A DNA stretch of 64,000 bases. Origin: Streptomyces caniferus (GTDB lineage: Bacteria; Actinomycetota; Actinomycetes; Streptomycetales; Streptomycetaceae). The notes beneath the pieces are model-generated. The model was not told the origin of the DNA. It saw only the letters and a program-made list of their open reading frames with translations, and ran no database searches. A program made the translations under genes and the position numbers. Within the stretch, counting starts at the first letter, position 1; each line of letters starts with the position of its first letter. The stretch spans positions 2,923,501 to 2,987,500 of the forward strand of contig NZ_BLIN01000005.1 in assembly GCF_009811555.1 (NCBI RefSeq), read 5' to 3'. Below are positions 43,712 to 52,041 of the stretch, in pieces.

Positions 43712-44980
43712 TCAGCGGGTGTGGCCGTCGCCCGTGAGGATGTACTTGGTGGACGTCAGCTCGGGCAATCCCATCGGGCCACGGGCGTGCAGCTTCTGCG
43801 TCGAGATGCCGATCTCCGCGCCGAAGCCGAATTCGCCGCCGTCGGTGAAACGGGTCGAGGCATTGACCGCGACGGTGGTGGAATCCACCAACTGGGTGAA
43901 GCGCCGGGCGGCGGCCTGCGACGTGGTGACGATCGCCTCGGTGTGGCCGGAGGTCCAGCGCCGGATGTGCGCCACCGCCGCGTCCATGTCGGGCACCACG
44001 GCGGCCGCGATGTCGTACGAGAGGTACTCCGTCGCCCAGTCCTCGTCGGTGGCGGGGGCGACCAGCCCGGGGCCGGCCTGCTGCCAGGCGGCGTCGCCGT
44101 GCACGATCACGCCGGCCTGGGTCAGCGCCTCCAGGGCGCGCGGCAGGAACTTCTCGGCGATGCCGGCGTGCACCAGCACCGTCTCGGCGGCGTTGCAGAC
44201 GCTGGGCCGCTGGGCCTTGGAATTGACCAGAATGTCGACGGCCATGTCGAGGTCGGCGGCCTCGTCGACGTAGACGTGGCAGTTGCCGGTGCCGGTCTCG
44301 ATCACCGGGACCGTGGACTCCTCGACGACCGTACGGATGAGGGACGCGCCGCCGCGCGGGATCAGCACGTCGACCAGGCCGCGGGCGCGCATCAGCTCGC
44401 GCACCGAGTCGCGGCTCTCGCCGGGCACCAGCTGCACCGCGTCGGCGGGCAGCCCGGCGCTCTGGACGGCGTCCCGCAGCACGTCCACGAGGGCGCTGTT
44501 GGAGGCGTAGGCGGAGGACGAACCGCGCAGCAGCACCGCGTTGCCGGACTTCAGGCACAGCGCCGCGGCGTCCACCGTCACATTGGGCCGGGCCTCGTAG
44601 ATGATGCCGATCACACCGAGCGGGACCCTGACCTGCCGCAGATCGAGGCCGTTGGGCAGGGTCGAGCCGCGCACGACCTCGCCCACCGGGTCGGGCAGCG
44701 CCACGACCTGGCGGACGTCCGCGGCGATGGCCGCGATCCGCTCGGGGGTGAGGGTGAGCCGGTCCACGATCGACTCGGCGGTGCCCGCGGCCCGCGCCTT
44801 GGCGATGTCCTCGGCGTTGGCGGCGACGATCGCCTCGGTCCGCTCCACCAGGGCGTCGGCGATGGCGAGCAGCGCTGCGTCACGGGCCGTACGCGGCAGC
44901 GGCGCCAGGACGGCGGCGGCCTCCCGCGCGCGGCGGGCGGTCTCGAGGACGGGCGAGGTGTGCGATGCGCTGCTGGTCAT
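43712..44980 (-). CDS. proA: Gamma-glutamyl phosphate reductase
   Basis: A 422-residue NADPH-dependent reductase, second step of proline synthesis. The catalytic cysteine is in [19 protein letters not shown]. Other landmarks are [38 protein letters not shown] and [12 protein letters not shown]. The ATG at 44980 gives the family length. The substrate comes from ProB, encoded 0.8 kb upstream on the same strand with one small gene between, so proB, the small gene and proA may be cotranscribed. Confidence 0.97.
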   Translation of the reverse strand: MTSSASHTSPVLETARRAREAAAVLAPLPRTARDAALLAIADALVERTEAIVAANAEDIAKARAAGTAESIVDRLTLTPERIAAIAADVRQVVALPDPVGEVVRGSTLPNGLDLRQVRVPLGVIGIIYEARPNVTVDAAALCLKSGNAVLLRGSSSAYASNSALVDVLRDAVQSAGLPADAVQLVPGESRDSVRELMRARGLVDVLIPRGGASLIRTVVEESTVPVIETGTGNCHVYVDEAADLDMAVDILVNSKAQRPSVCNAAETVLVHAGIAEKFLPRALEALTQAGVIVHGDAAWQQAGPGLVAPATDEDWATEYLSYDIAAAVVPDMDAAVAHIRRWTSGHTEAIVTTSQAAARRFTQLVDSTTVAVNASTRFTDGGEFGFGAEIGISTQKLHARGPMGLPELTSTKYILTGDGHTR

Positions 44981-45053
44981 GACCTGCAGCCTAGCGGGGC
45001 GGCAGGCCGCGGCCACGCCGTATCTCACAGCGCGGGACGCGGACGACCGCGGG

Positions 45054-45548
45054 TCAGAAGGGGTGGACGCCGACCGGGGAGGCCGGGGGCGGGCCGTAAC
45101 CCTCCGCGACGCGTTGGTGATAGGTCTCGCGGTCGATGACCTCCAGGCCGACGATCTCCCACGGCGGCAGCTTGGCCGTCGAGCGGTGCTCGCCCCACAG
45201 CCGCAGCGCGACCGCCGCGGCGTCGTGCAGGTCCCGCGCCTCCTCCCAGTAGCGGATCTCGGCGTGGTCGTTGGCGTAGCGGCTGGTCAGCAGGAAGGGA
45301 TGGTCGTGGGCGAGCTGTTCCAGCGCCCGCCGGACCTCCTTCAGCGGGGCCTCGGCGCCGGAGACGCTGAGGGTGATGTGCCACAGCCGGGAGGTCTCGC
45401 GGCGGCCGCCCTCCGGGCCGTGCCGCGTCGCCCCGTCCCGCTGGGCACCCCGGTCGTCCGGCCGGCCGGAGTCCTCGCCGGTGCCGACGCTGGTCAGTGC
45501 GCGCTCCGCCGTCCCTCGGGGCGGCGCCCCTGGGAGCCCTCGTCTCAC
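45054..45548 (-). CDS. Conserved protein of unknown function between proB and proA
   Basis: A 164-residue protein from the GTG at 45548, which has AGGAGG six bases upstream; an upstream GTG at 45635 is open but poorly spaced. The first 50 residues are low-complexity. The C-terminal 110 residues form a compact conserved-looking domain: [56 protein letters not shown]. The beta-alpha-beta pattern suggests an ACT- or ferredoxin-like fold, which would suit a regulator in proline synthesis, but this is only an inference from layout. Confidence 0.78.
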   Translation of the reverse strand: MRRGLPGAPPRGTAERALTSVGTGEDSGRPDDRGAQRDGATRHGPEGGRRETSRLWHITLSVSGAEAPLKEVRRALEQLAHDHPFLLTSRYANDHAEIRYWEEARDLHDAAAVALRLWGEHRSTAKLPPWEIVGLEVIDRETYHQRVAEGYGPPPASPVGVHPF

Positions 45549-45647
45549 CGGCGGCCTCCTGTGATGCGAATCGCTCCGCCCTCGGGGGTGCGGAGCCGTC
45601 GTACGTCGGCGGGTGCGCTCGCGCGCTGCGGGCACCGCTCCCCACGG

Positions 45648-45693
45648 CGCCCCCGCAACAAAGTTGACCAGCCCGCGGCCCGTCGCGGGGGCG
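45648..45693. terminator. Hairpin between proB and the small conserved gene
   Basis: CGCCCCCGC (45648-45656) and GCGGGGGCG (45685-45693) form a nine-base-pair stem with a 28-base loop, followed by TTTT on the plus strand. On the minus strand, where the genes run, no U-tract follows, so its effect on proB transcripts is uncertain. Confidence 0.35.
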
Positions 45694-45785
45694 TTTTCAC
45701 CAAGGTCTGTACGGAAAGGCTGGTCTCCGCACCGCGCGGTGGGGGGTGTTCACGGACCGTGACGACGGCTGGCCGGCGGGCGGCC

Positions 45786-46910
45786 TCAGGGGTGCAGCAG
45801 CACGAGATCGTCGCGGTGCACGACCTCCCGCTCGTAGGCGGGGCCCAGCTCGCGGGCGAGATCGCGGGTCGAACGGCCCATCAATCGGGGGATTTCCCTG
45901 GCGTCGAAATTGACGAGTCCGCGGGCGACCGCGCGGCCGTCCCCGTCCCGCAGCTCGACCGGGTCCCCGGCGGAGAACTCGCCGTCCACGGAGGCGATGC
46001 CGGCCGGCAGCAGGGAGGAGCGGCGTTCGACGACCGCCCGTACGGCTCCGTCGTCCAGGACCAGGGCGCCGCGCGGCGTGGAGGCGTGCGCGAGCCACAG
46101 CAGCCGGTCGGCGGAGCGGCGGCCGGTGCGCAGGAAGTGGGTGCCGGTCGAGCCGCCGGCGAGCGCCTCGGCGGCGTGCACGGCGGAGGTCAGGACGACG
46201 GGGATGCCGGCCGCGGCCGCGATCCGGGCCGCCTCGACCTTGGTGACCATGCCGCCGGTGCCGACACCGGCCTTGCCCGCGCTGCCGATGGAGACGCCCT
46301 CCAGGTCCCCGGGCCCGCGCACCTCCGCTATCCGGGAGGTGCCGGGGGTGGCCGGATCGCCGTCGTAGAGGCCGTCGACGTCCGAGAGCAGGATCAGCAG
46401 GTCGGCGCGGACGAGATGGGCGACCAGGGCCGCCAGCCGGTCGTTGTCGCCGAAGCGGATCTCGTCGGTGGCGACGGTGTCGTTCTCGTTGACGATCGGC
46501 ACGGCGCCCATGGCCAGCAGCTGGTCGAGGGTCCGGTAGGCGTTGCGGTAGTGGGCCCGGCGGCTGGTGTCGTCGGAGGTCAGCAGGACCTGGCCGACCC
46601 GGCGGCCGTAGCGGGCGAAGGACGCGGTGTAGCGGGCGACCAGCAGGCCCTGGCCGACACTGGCGGCGGCCTGCTGACGGGCCAGGTCACGGGGCCGCTT
46701 GTCGAGTCCCAGGGGTGCCAGCCCGGCCGCGATGGCCCCGGAGGAGACCAGCACGATCTCCTTGTCCTGGTGCTTGGCCAGCACGTTCACCAACGCGTCC
46801 ACGCGGTCCGCGTCCAGTCCCCCGGCGGCCGTGGTCAGCGAGGACGAGCCGACCTTCACCACGATCCGGCGAGCGTCCTTCACGTCCTGCCTTGCGCCTG
46901 CCACCTGCAT
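45786..46910 (-). CDS. proB: Glutamate 5-kinase with PUA domain
   Basis: A 374-residue kinase catalysing the first step of proline synthesis. The amino-acid kinase domain shows RIVVKVGSSSLTTAAGGLDA, VLVSSGAIAAGLAPLGL, VPIVNENDTVATDEIRFGDN and LILLSDVDGLY. The C-terminal PUA domain covers about residues 285-370 (RGALVLDDGAVRAVVERRSS). Proline feedback inhibition is usual for this family. It lies upstream of proA with one gene between, and is divergent from the polymer transferase gene at 47352. Confidence 0.97.
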   Translation of the reverse strand: MQVAGARQDVKDARRIVVKVGSSSLTTAAGGLDADRVDALVNVLAKHQDKEIVLVSSGAIAAGLAPLGLDKRPRDLARQQAAASVGQGLLVARYTASFARYGRRVGQVLLTSDDTSRRAHYRNAYRTLDQLLAMGAVPIVNENDTVATDEIRFGDNDRLAALVAHLVRADLLILLSDVDGLYDGDPATPGTSRIAEVRGPGDLEGVSIGSAGKAGVGTGGMVTKVEAARIAAAAGIPVVLTSAVHAAEALAGGSTGTHFLRTGRRSADRLLWLAHASTPRGALVLDDGAVRAVVERRSSLLPAGIASVDGEFSAGDPVELRDGDGRAVARGLVNFDAREIPRLMGRSTRDLARELGPAYEREVVHRDDLVLLHP

Positions 46911-47351
46911 ACCCCTGTGCTCGCCGATCCCACCGCCGTACGGGGGATTGCTGCCCGACCCGCACTACGGCCCTACGGGCGCAATCTACGGCAGGGCGGC
47001 CCGCGGGCGCTTCGCGATATCGCCTGGCGGACGCCCTGCAAGGACCTGAAGGGGACCAGGACCCCCATGATCCGGCGCGCGGAACAGTGCGCAGAATAGG
47101 GGCCGGAGTTCCTGGCTTTTTCGGACCTCTGCGGTTTTCCTTAAGACGGAAGCCGAGGCCAAGCGGTTGCGTTCGATTGGTCCGCTTTCGCGGTGATGAG
47201 AGCCACAGCAGATTGTCACCAAGGCCAACAAGGTCATACGGTCGGGTGTCCATCGGTCCCGTTTCGCCGCTCCGGCGGTGTCGCAGCGCGGGACCCGGCC
47301 GCCCCCCTCGGCCTCCCCTTTGACCTTTCGTGCTGCCAGGAGCCCTCCCCC
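46911..47351. other. 441-base divergent region between proB and the polymer transferase gene
   Basis: It holds both promoters. A plus-strand candidate TTGTCA-N18-TACGGT is at 47213-47242. The DNA at about 47100-47240 is less GC-rich than average, as expected for a promoter region. Open frames through it are not supported. Confidence 0.5.
47213..47242 (+). promoter_or_regulatory. Candidate promoter of the polymer transferase gene
   Basis: TTGTCA (47213-47218) and TACGGT (47237-47242) with 18 bases between fit a housekeeping-type promoter, about 105 bases upstream of the GTG start at 47352. Confidence 0.45.
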
Positions 47352-49439
47352 GTGCCTTCCGCCGGAATCGCCCCCCGCCGAGCCGTCCAGCTCGCGGCAC
47401 TCCTTGCGATGATGGTCGCGTTCACCGCCCAGTTGGTCGGTGCACTGCTGCCCGTCATCCCACTGTTCATCGCCGCATCCGTGGTCAACCTCGGCCTCGA
47501 TCTGGTCCTCCAGCACAAGCAGCCCGGCCTGCTCGCGGTGCTCGGCCGGATCCGGTTCGACGTCACGGTGCGCCAGTTGCTGCGCGACATGCTGATACTG
47601 GTCGGCCTGCTGCACATCGACGGCATCAACCCGCTCGAGGAGCAGGCGCCGCTCACCATCACGCTGCTCCTCTTCTACGGCACCCACTTCGTGTGCCAGG
47701 CGGTCGCCGTGCTGGTCCGCAGGACCCGCAGCATGCCGTTCGTCACCCGCAACATCGACGCGAGCGAGCTGCGGCTGTGCGACGCGCCGCCGCGCATCCT
47801 CTCCCGCCAGACCGGGCGCCGCCTGCTGCGTTTCTCCGTGCCCACCACGGTCGGCATGATGCTCACCTCGATCACCACGGACGCGTACTGGGGCGGCATC
47901 GGCCTGGCCGTCTCCCTGACCCTGTCCGCCGGCGGCACCCTCTACCTGGGCACCTGGCTGCTGCCCAAGAAGCGGGTGGCCGGCGAGAAGCAGGCTCTGG
48001 AGTGGCTGGACAACTGGCTGGCCGAGTACCGGCCCACGGTCGGCATGTACTTCTCCGGCGGCTCCTCCTCCGCCTACCAGGCCAACATGTGGCTGAGCAC
48101 CCTGGCCGCCCTGGACGGCAACCCGATCATCGTGCTCCGCGAGCGCTTCATGGTGCAGAAGATCGAGGCCACGGACGTGCCGATCGTCTGCATCCCCAAG
48201 GTCGCCAACCTGATGCGGCTGGAGCACTCCACGCTCAAGGTCCTGCTGCACCCGGCGAACTCCGGCAAGACCTCGCAGATCCTGCGCATCCCCTCCATCA
48301 AGCACGCCTTCACCAACCACGGCGAGAGCGACAAGCTGTCCTCCTGCAACCCGTACGCGAAGGCGTACGACGAGGTATGGGTGGCGGGCCCGGCGGCCCG
48401 CGACCGCTACCAGCTCGCCGACATCGGCGTCGAGGACAAGGACGTCGTCGAGGTCGGCCGCCCCCAGCTGGCCCCGATCCAGCCGTACGCGGGCGCCCCG
48501 GCCGACCGGATGACGACCGTGCTGTACGCCCCCACCTGGGAGGGCTGGGACGGCAACCCGGGCAACACCTCGGTGATCCTGGCGGGCGAGAACATCGTCC
48601 GCGAGCTGCTCGCCGACGAGAACGTGCAGCTGCTCTACAAGCCGCACCCGATGACCGGTTCCGTGGACCCGCGCGCGGGCGCCGCCAACACCCGCATCCA
48701 GGCGATGATCACGGAGGCGAACACCCGGCGCAGCGGGGCGCAGCCCGGCCCGGAGGCCGCCGCCGAGCTGACCCGCCGCACCGAGGAGCTGAACGCGCTG
48801 ACCACCTCCGCGTTCCGCAAGAGCGCGGACGAGCTGGAGCGGATGCGGCTGCAGGGCACCCCGGACGAGGGCCGCGCGGCCGCCGTGGACGCGGCCGTCA
48901 CCGCCTGGGAGGCGGCGTACTGGAACTCCTTCCCCCGGTGGGAGCACCGCATCATCACCACCGCCCGCCCCGGCATCTTCAGCTGCTTCAACCAGGCCGA
49001 CGTGCTGATCAGCGACGTCTCCAGCGTCGTCTCCGACTACCTGAGCAGCGAGAAGCCGTACGCGGTCGCCAACACCTCCGGGATGAGCGAGGACGACTTC
49101 CGGGCGAACTTCCCGACGGTGCGGGCGGCGACGATCCTCTCGCCCGAGGCGGACGAGGTGGCCGGTCTGCTGGACGCGGTCCGCAACCCGGAGAAGGACA
49201 CCCTGGCCGCCGAGCGGGCCGAGCTCAAGGAGCACCTGCTGGGCCCGTCGGACCCGCCGTCGTCGGTCCGCTTCAACCAGGCCGCGCTGGATCTGGCCGC
49301 GAAGGCCGACGAGCGGCGCGTCCGGATGGAGAACCGGCTGTCCGGTATCCCCGGTCAGCGCTCCCAGGAGGACGTGGACGCCTCCGAGACGGCCGGGCAC
49401 GAGGCCAACGGCGCCTCGGACACCACGGCCGCCGTCTAG
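47352..49439 (+). CDS. CDP-glycerol glycerophosphotransferase-like polymer synthase (PdtA-like)
   Basis: A 695-residue protein with N-terminal membrane helices (AVQLALLAMMVAFTAQLVG-like region, then further helices to about residue 200). A GT-B type polymer transferase domain follows. The C-terminal half carries VLYAPTWEGWDG, LLYKPHPMTGSVDP and DVLISDVSSVVSDYLSSEKP, the core of the TagF/glycerophosphotransferase family. Such enzymes build teichoic-acid-type phosphodiester polymers. By position it matches, from memory, S. coelicolor pdtA (SCO2590), linked to poly(diglycosyl phosphate). GTG at 47352 has AGGAG nine bases upstream. Its last 100 residues are charged. It probably makes the polymer that the LCP protein transfers to the wall. 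Confidence 0.82.
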   Translation: MPSAGIAPRRAVQLAALLAMMVAFTAQLVGALLPVIPLFIAASVVNLGLDLVLQHKQPGLLAVLGRIRFDVTVRQLLRDMLILVGLLHIDGINPLEEQAPLTITLLLFYGTHFVCQAVAVLVRRTRSMPFVTRNIDASELRLCDAPPRILSRQTGRRLLRFSVPTTVGMMLTSITTDAYWGGIGLAVSLTLSAGGTLYLGTWLLPKKRVAGEKQALEWLDNWLAEYRPTVGMYFSGGSSSAYQANMWLSTLAALDGNPIIVLRERFMVQKIEATDVPIVCIPKVANLMRLEHSTLKVLLHPANSGKTSQILRIPSIKHAFTNHGESDKLSSCNPYAKAYDEVWVAGPAARDRYQLADIGVEDKDVVEVGRPQLAPIQPYAGAPADRMTTVLYAPTWEGWDGNPGNTSVILAGENIVRELLADENVQLLYKPHPMTGSVDPRAGAANTRIQAMITEANTRRSGAQPGPEAAAELTRRTEELNALTTSAFRKSADELERMRLQGTPDEGRAAAVDAAVTAWEAAYWNSFPRWEHRIITTARPGIFSCFNQADVLISDVSSVVSDYLSSEKPYAVANTSGMSEDDFRANFPTVRAATILSPEADEVAGLLDAVRNPEKDTLAAERAELKEHLLGPSDPPSSVRFNQAALDLAAKADERRVRMENRLSGIPGQRSQEDVDASETAGHEANGASDTTAAV

Positions 49440-49485
49440 GCCGCAGCGGGCCGCTCACGGCTCCGCTCCGGGACCACGGAGCGGT

Positions 49486-49542
49486 ACGGCAACGGGGAAG
49501 GCCCCCGGGAGTTCTCCTCCCGGGGGCCTTCCCCGTTGCCGT
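49486..49542. terminator. 26-bp perfect hairpin, bidirectional terminator
   Basis: Arms 49486-49511 and 49517-49542 are perfectly complementary over 26 bases with loop TTCTC. It lies between the convergent polymer transferase gene and obg, 47 and 41 bases from their stops, and can terminate both. Confidence 0.92.
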
Positions 49543-49582
49543 GTGTGCCCTGGACCGCCGGGCGGCCGCGGCGGGCGGACCG

Positions 49583-51019
49583 TCAGAAGGGCCGGAAGCC
49601 GTCGTACTCCTGGTCGGCCTCGTCCCGTGCCACGTCCCGGTCCTTGCGGCGCTGCGCGGCCGGCCGGGGCGCCTCCATGCGGTGGTCCTCGCCACGCCGT
49701 CCCAGCATCTCCGCGCCGGCCGCCATCATCGGCTCCCAGTCGAAGACGACCGCGTTGTCCTCGGGGCCGATGGCGATGCCGTCGCCCGCGTGCGCGCCCG
49801 CCTTGCGCAACTGGTCCTCGACACCGAGGCGGTTGAGGCGGTCGGCGAGGTAGCCGACGGCCTCGTCGTTGTTGAAGTCGGTCTGGCGGACCCAGCGCTC
49901 GGGCTTCTCGCCGCGCACGCGGAAGAAGTTCTCGCCCTCTTCCGTGACCGTGAAGCCGGCGTCGTCGACGGCCTTGGGCCGGATGACGATACGGGTGGCT
50001 TCCTGCACGGGCTTGGCGGCGCGGGCCTTGGCGACGACGTCGGCGAGCGCGAAGGACAGCTCCTTCAGGCCCATGTGGGCGACCGCGGAGACCTCGAACA
50101 CGCGGTAGCCGCGCGCCTCCAGGTCGGGGCGGATCATGTCGGCGAGGTCCTTGCCGTCCGGGACGTCGATCTTGTTGAGGACGACGATCCGGGGCCGGTT
50201 CTCCAGGCCGCCGTACTGCTGGAGCTCCTCCTCGATGACGTCGAGGTCGGAGACCGGGTCACGGTCGGCCTCCAGGGTCGCGGTGTCGAGGACGTGCACG
50301 AGCACCTCGCAGCGCTCGACGTGCCGCAGGAACTCCAGGCCCAGGCCCTTGCCCTGGCTCGCGCCGGGGATCAGACCGGGGACGTCCGCGATCGTGTAGA
50401 CGGTCGAACCGGCCGTCACCACGCCGAGGTTGGGCACCAGGGTGGTGAAGGGGTAGTCGGCGATCTTGGGCTTCGCGGCGGAGAGCACCGAGATCAACGA
50501 GGACTTGCCGGCGCTCGGGTAGCCGACCAGCGCGACATCCGCGACGGTCTTGAGCTCCAGCACGATGTCGCGGGCCTCGCCGGGCTCGCCGAGCAGCGCG
50601 AAACCGGGGGCCTTGCGGCGGGCGGAGGCCAGCGCGGCGTTGCCGAGACCGCCGCGGCCGCCCTGGCCGGCGACGAAGGTGGTGCCCTGGCCGACGAGGT
50701 CGGCGAGCACATTGCCCGCGCGGTCCAGGACGACCGTGCCGTCGGGGACCGGCAGGACCAGATCCTGGCCGTTCTTGCCGGAACGGTTGTCGCCCGCGCC
50801 CGGCTGGCCGTTGGTGGCCTTGCGGTGCGGGTGGTGGTGGTATTCGAGAAGTGTCGTGACGTCCTGGTCGACGACCAGGGTCACATCGCCGCCGCGGCCG
50901 CCGTTGCCGCCGTCCGGGCCGCCCAGCGGCTTGAACTTCTCCCGCATCACGGAGGCCACGCCGTGGCCTCCGTTACCCGCGGCGACGTGCAGCTCGACGC
51001 GGTCCACGAAGGTGGTCAT
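49583..51019 (-). CDS. obg: GTPase Obg (ribosome assembly, differentiation)
   Basis: A 478-residue GTPase. The glycine-rich Obg fold comprises residues 1-160 ([33 protein letters not shown]). The G domain has [20 protein letters not shown] (G1), [10 protein letters not shown] (G3) and VLNKIDVPD (G4). The OCT domain near 350-425 and an Asp/Arg-rich tail complete it. Obg assists 50S assembly and senses GTP; in Streptomyces it is essential and affects aerial growth (Obg studies in S. coelicolor, from memory). It follows rplU-rpmA, the standard order, but a strong hairpin separates it from rpmA. Confidence 0.97.
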   Translation of the reverse strand: MTTFVDRVELHVAAGNGGHGVASVMREKFKPLGGPDGGNGGRGGDVTLVVDQDVTTLLEYHHHPHRKATNGQPGAGDNRSGKNGQDLVLPVPDGTVVLDRAGNVLADLVGQGTTFVAGQGGRGGLGNAALASARRKAPGFALLGEPGEARDIVLELKTVADVALVGYPSAGKSSLISVLSAAKPKIADYPFTTLVPNLGVVTAGSTVYTIADVPGLIPGASQGKGLGLEFLRHVERCEVLVHVLDTATLEADRDPVSDLDVIEEELQQYGGLENRPRIVVLNKIDVPDGKDLADMIRPDLEARGYRVFEVSAVAHMGLKELSFALADVVAKARAAKPVQEATRIVIRPKAVDDAGFTVTEEGENFFRVRGEKPERWVRQTDFNNDEAVGYLADRLNRLGVEDQLRKAGAHAGDGIAIGPEDNAVVFDWEPMMAAGAEMLGRRGEDHRMEAPRPAAQRRKDRDVARDEADQEYDGFRPF

Positions 51020-51090
51020 GGTGGGGGTGCCTCCAGGTAACTACGGGTATGACGCTGTACTTGCGCGCATGTCTCTGTACTAACACGCAA

Positions 51091-51135
51091 GGGCGGACCG
51101 GCCTTCCCGCTGTCGCGGGAGAAGGCGGTCCGCCC
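51091..51135 (-). terminator. Hairpin between rpmA and obg
   Basis: GGGCGGACCG pairs with CGGTCCGCCC, extended inward by an imperfect CCTTCCCGC/GCGGGAGAAGG with a four-base loop. It begins 43 bases after the rpmA stop and 72 bases before obg, so obg expression is probably partly uncoupled from the ribosomal protein genes. Confidence 0.75.
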
Positions 51136-51178
51136 CTGAGTGGTGCTGATGCTGAGCTATCGCTCGGTCAGGCCGGAA

Positions 51179-51436
51179 TTACTCGGCGACCGGAACGATG
51201 TTCACGACCTTGCGGCCACGGTGGGTGCCGAACTGCACCGCGCCGGACGCAAGGGCGAACAGGGTGTCGTCGCCGCCACGGCCGACGCCCGTGCCGGGGT
51301 GGAAGTGGGTGCCACGCTGGCGGACCAGGATCTCACCGGCGAGGACGGCCTGACCGCCGAAGCGCTTCACGCCGAGCCGCTGAGCATTGGAATCGCGACC
51401 GTTCCGAGTGGACGATGCGCCCTTCTTATGTGCCAT
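51179..51436 (-). CDS. rpmA: 50S ribosomal protein L27
   Basis: An 85-residue protein starting [21 protein letters not shown]27's N-terminus reaches the peptidyl transferase centre. It starts directly with MAHKKG, without the cleavable extension found in Firmicutes. It follows rplU by 14 bases in the same operon. Confidence 0.98.
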   Translation of the reverse strand: MAHKKGASSTRNGRDSNAQRLGVKRFGGQAVLAGEILVRQRGTHFHPGTGVGRGGDDTLFALASGAVQFGTHRGRKVVNIVPVAE

Positions 51437-51450
51437 GTCTCCTCAGTCCC

Positions 51451-51771
51451 TTACTTCGCCGGAGCGTCGATGCCGGTGATCTTCAGCGCCGTGTGGAGCT
51501 GGCGGTGGCCGATCCGCTTCTTGTAACCGGTCTTGTTCTTGTACTTCTGGATCCGGATCTTGTCGCCCTTGTGGTGGTCGACGACCTCGCCCTGGACCTT
51601 CACGCCGGCCAGGACCCACGGGTCGCTGGTGACCGCGTCACCATCGACGACCAGCAGCGTGGAGAGCTCGACGGTGTCGCCGACCTTGCTGGTGGAAATG
51701 CGGTCTACCTCGATGACGTCGCCAACAGCAACCTTCTGCTGGCGTCCGCCGGTGCGCACGATCGCGTACAC
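51451..51771 (-). CDS. rplU: 50S ribosomal protein L21
   Basis: A 106-residue protein starting at GTG ([20 protein letters not shown]) and ending [19 protein letters not shown], the standard L21 sequence. It binds 23S rRNA next to L20. It is the first gene of the rplU-rpmA operon. A strong promoter lies about 150 bases upstream, leaving a structured leader that may carry autoregulation. Confidence 0.98.
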   Translation of the reverse strand: MYAIVRTGGRQQKVAVGDVIEVDRISTSKVGDTVELSTLLVVDGDAVTSDPWVLAGVKVQGEVVDHHKGDKIRIQKYKNKTGYKKRIGHRQLHTALKITGIDAPAK

Positions 51772-51819
51772 GCGGAACTCTCTTTCGCTAGAAACGGATC
51801 CTCTGATGCCAGCCGCTCA

Positions 51820-51843
51820 CACGGGCTCGGGATAGGGCCCGTG
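51820..51843 (-). promoter_or_regulatory. Hairpin in the rplU leader
   Basis: CACGGGC and GCCCGTG pair across a ten-base loop, about 50 bases before the rplU start and inside the long leader. Other short repeats (GTGTCTGTGACAC, and CCTCGGCGGACCGAGAGG on the plus strand) also fall in the leader. Confidence 0.5.
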
Positions 51844-51925
51844 AAATCCGAGTGGACGAGCGGCCTCCCTCGGCGGACCGAGAGGTGTGTGCTCAGGGGT
51901 TTGGTGTCACAGACACCGACGGTCA

Positions 51926-51954
51926 AGGTTACGGGGCCTTGACCAGGGGGTCAA
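51926..51954 (-). promoter_or_regulatory. rplU-rpmA promoter
   Basis: On the minus strand TTGACC, 17 bases and TAACCT match the vegetative Streptomyces consensus very well. Transcription should start near 51918, giving a leader of roughly 148 bases before rplU. Confidence 0.75.
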
Positions 51955-52005
51955 ACCGGCCCCGGACCGACGGCCCGGGACACGGTTCTGCTGCTCGGGA
52001 CTCCC

Positions 52006-52033
52006 CGGGAGCCGGTGCGAGGACCGGCTCCCG
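52006..52033 (-). terminator. rne terminator
   Basis: CGGGAGCCGGT and ACCGGCTCCCG form a perfect 11-bp stem with a six-base loop, starting eight bases after the RNase stop codon. Confidence 0.85.
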
Positions 52034-52041
52034 AGGACGGC

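Noticed and set aside
45598..45635. Upstream GTG start for the protein between proB and proA
   Set aside because: Shine-Dalgarno spacing is only two bases, whereas the GTG at 45548 has AGGAGG at six bases.
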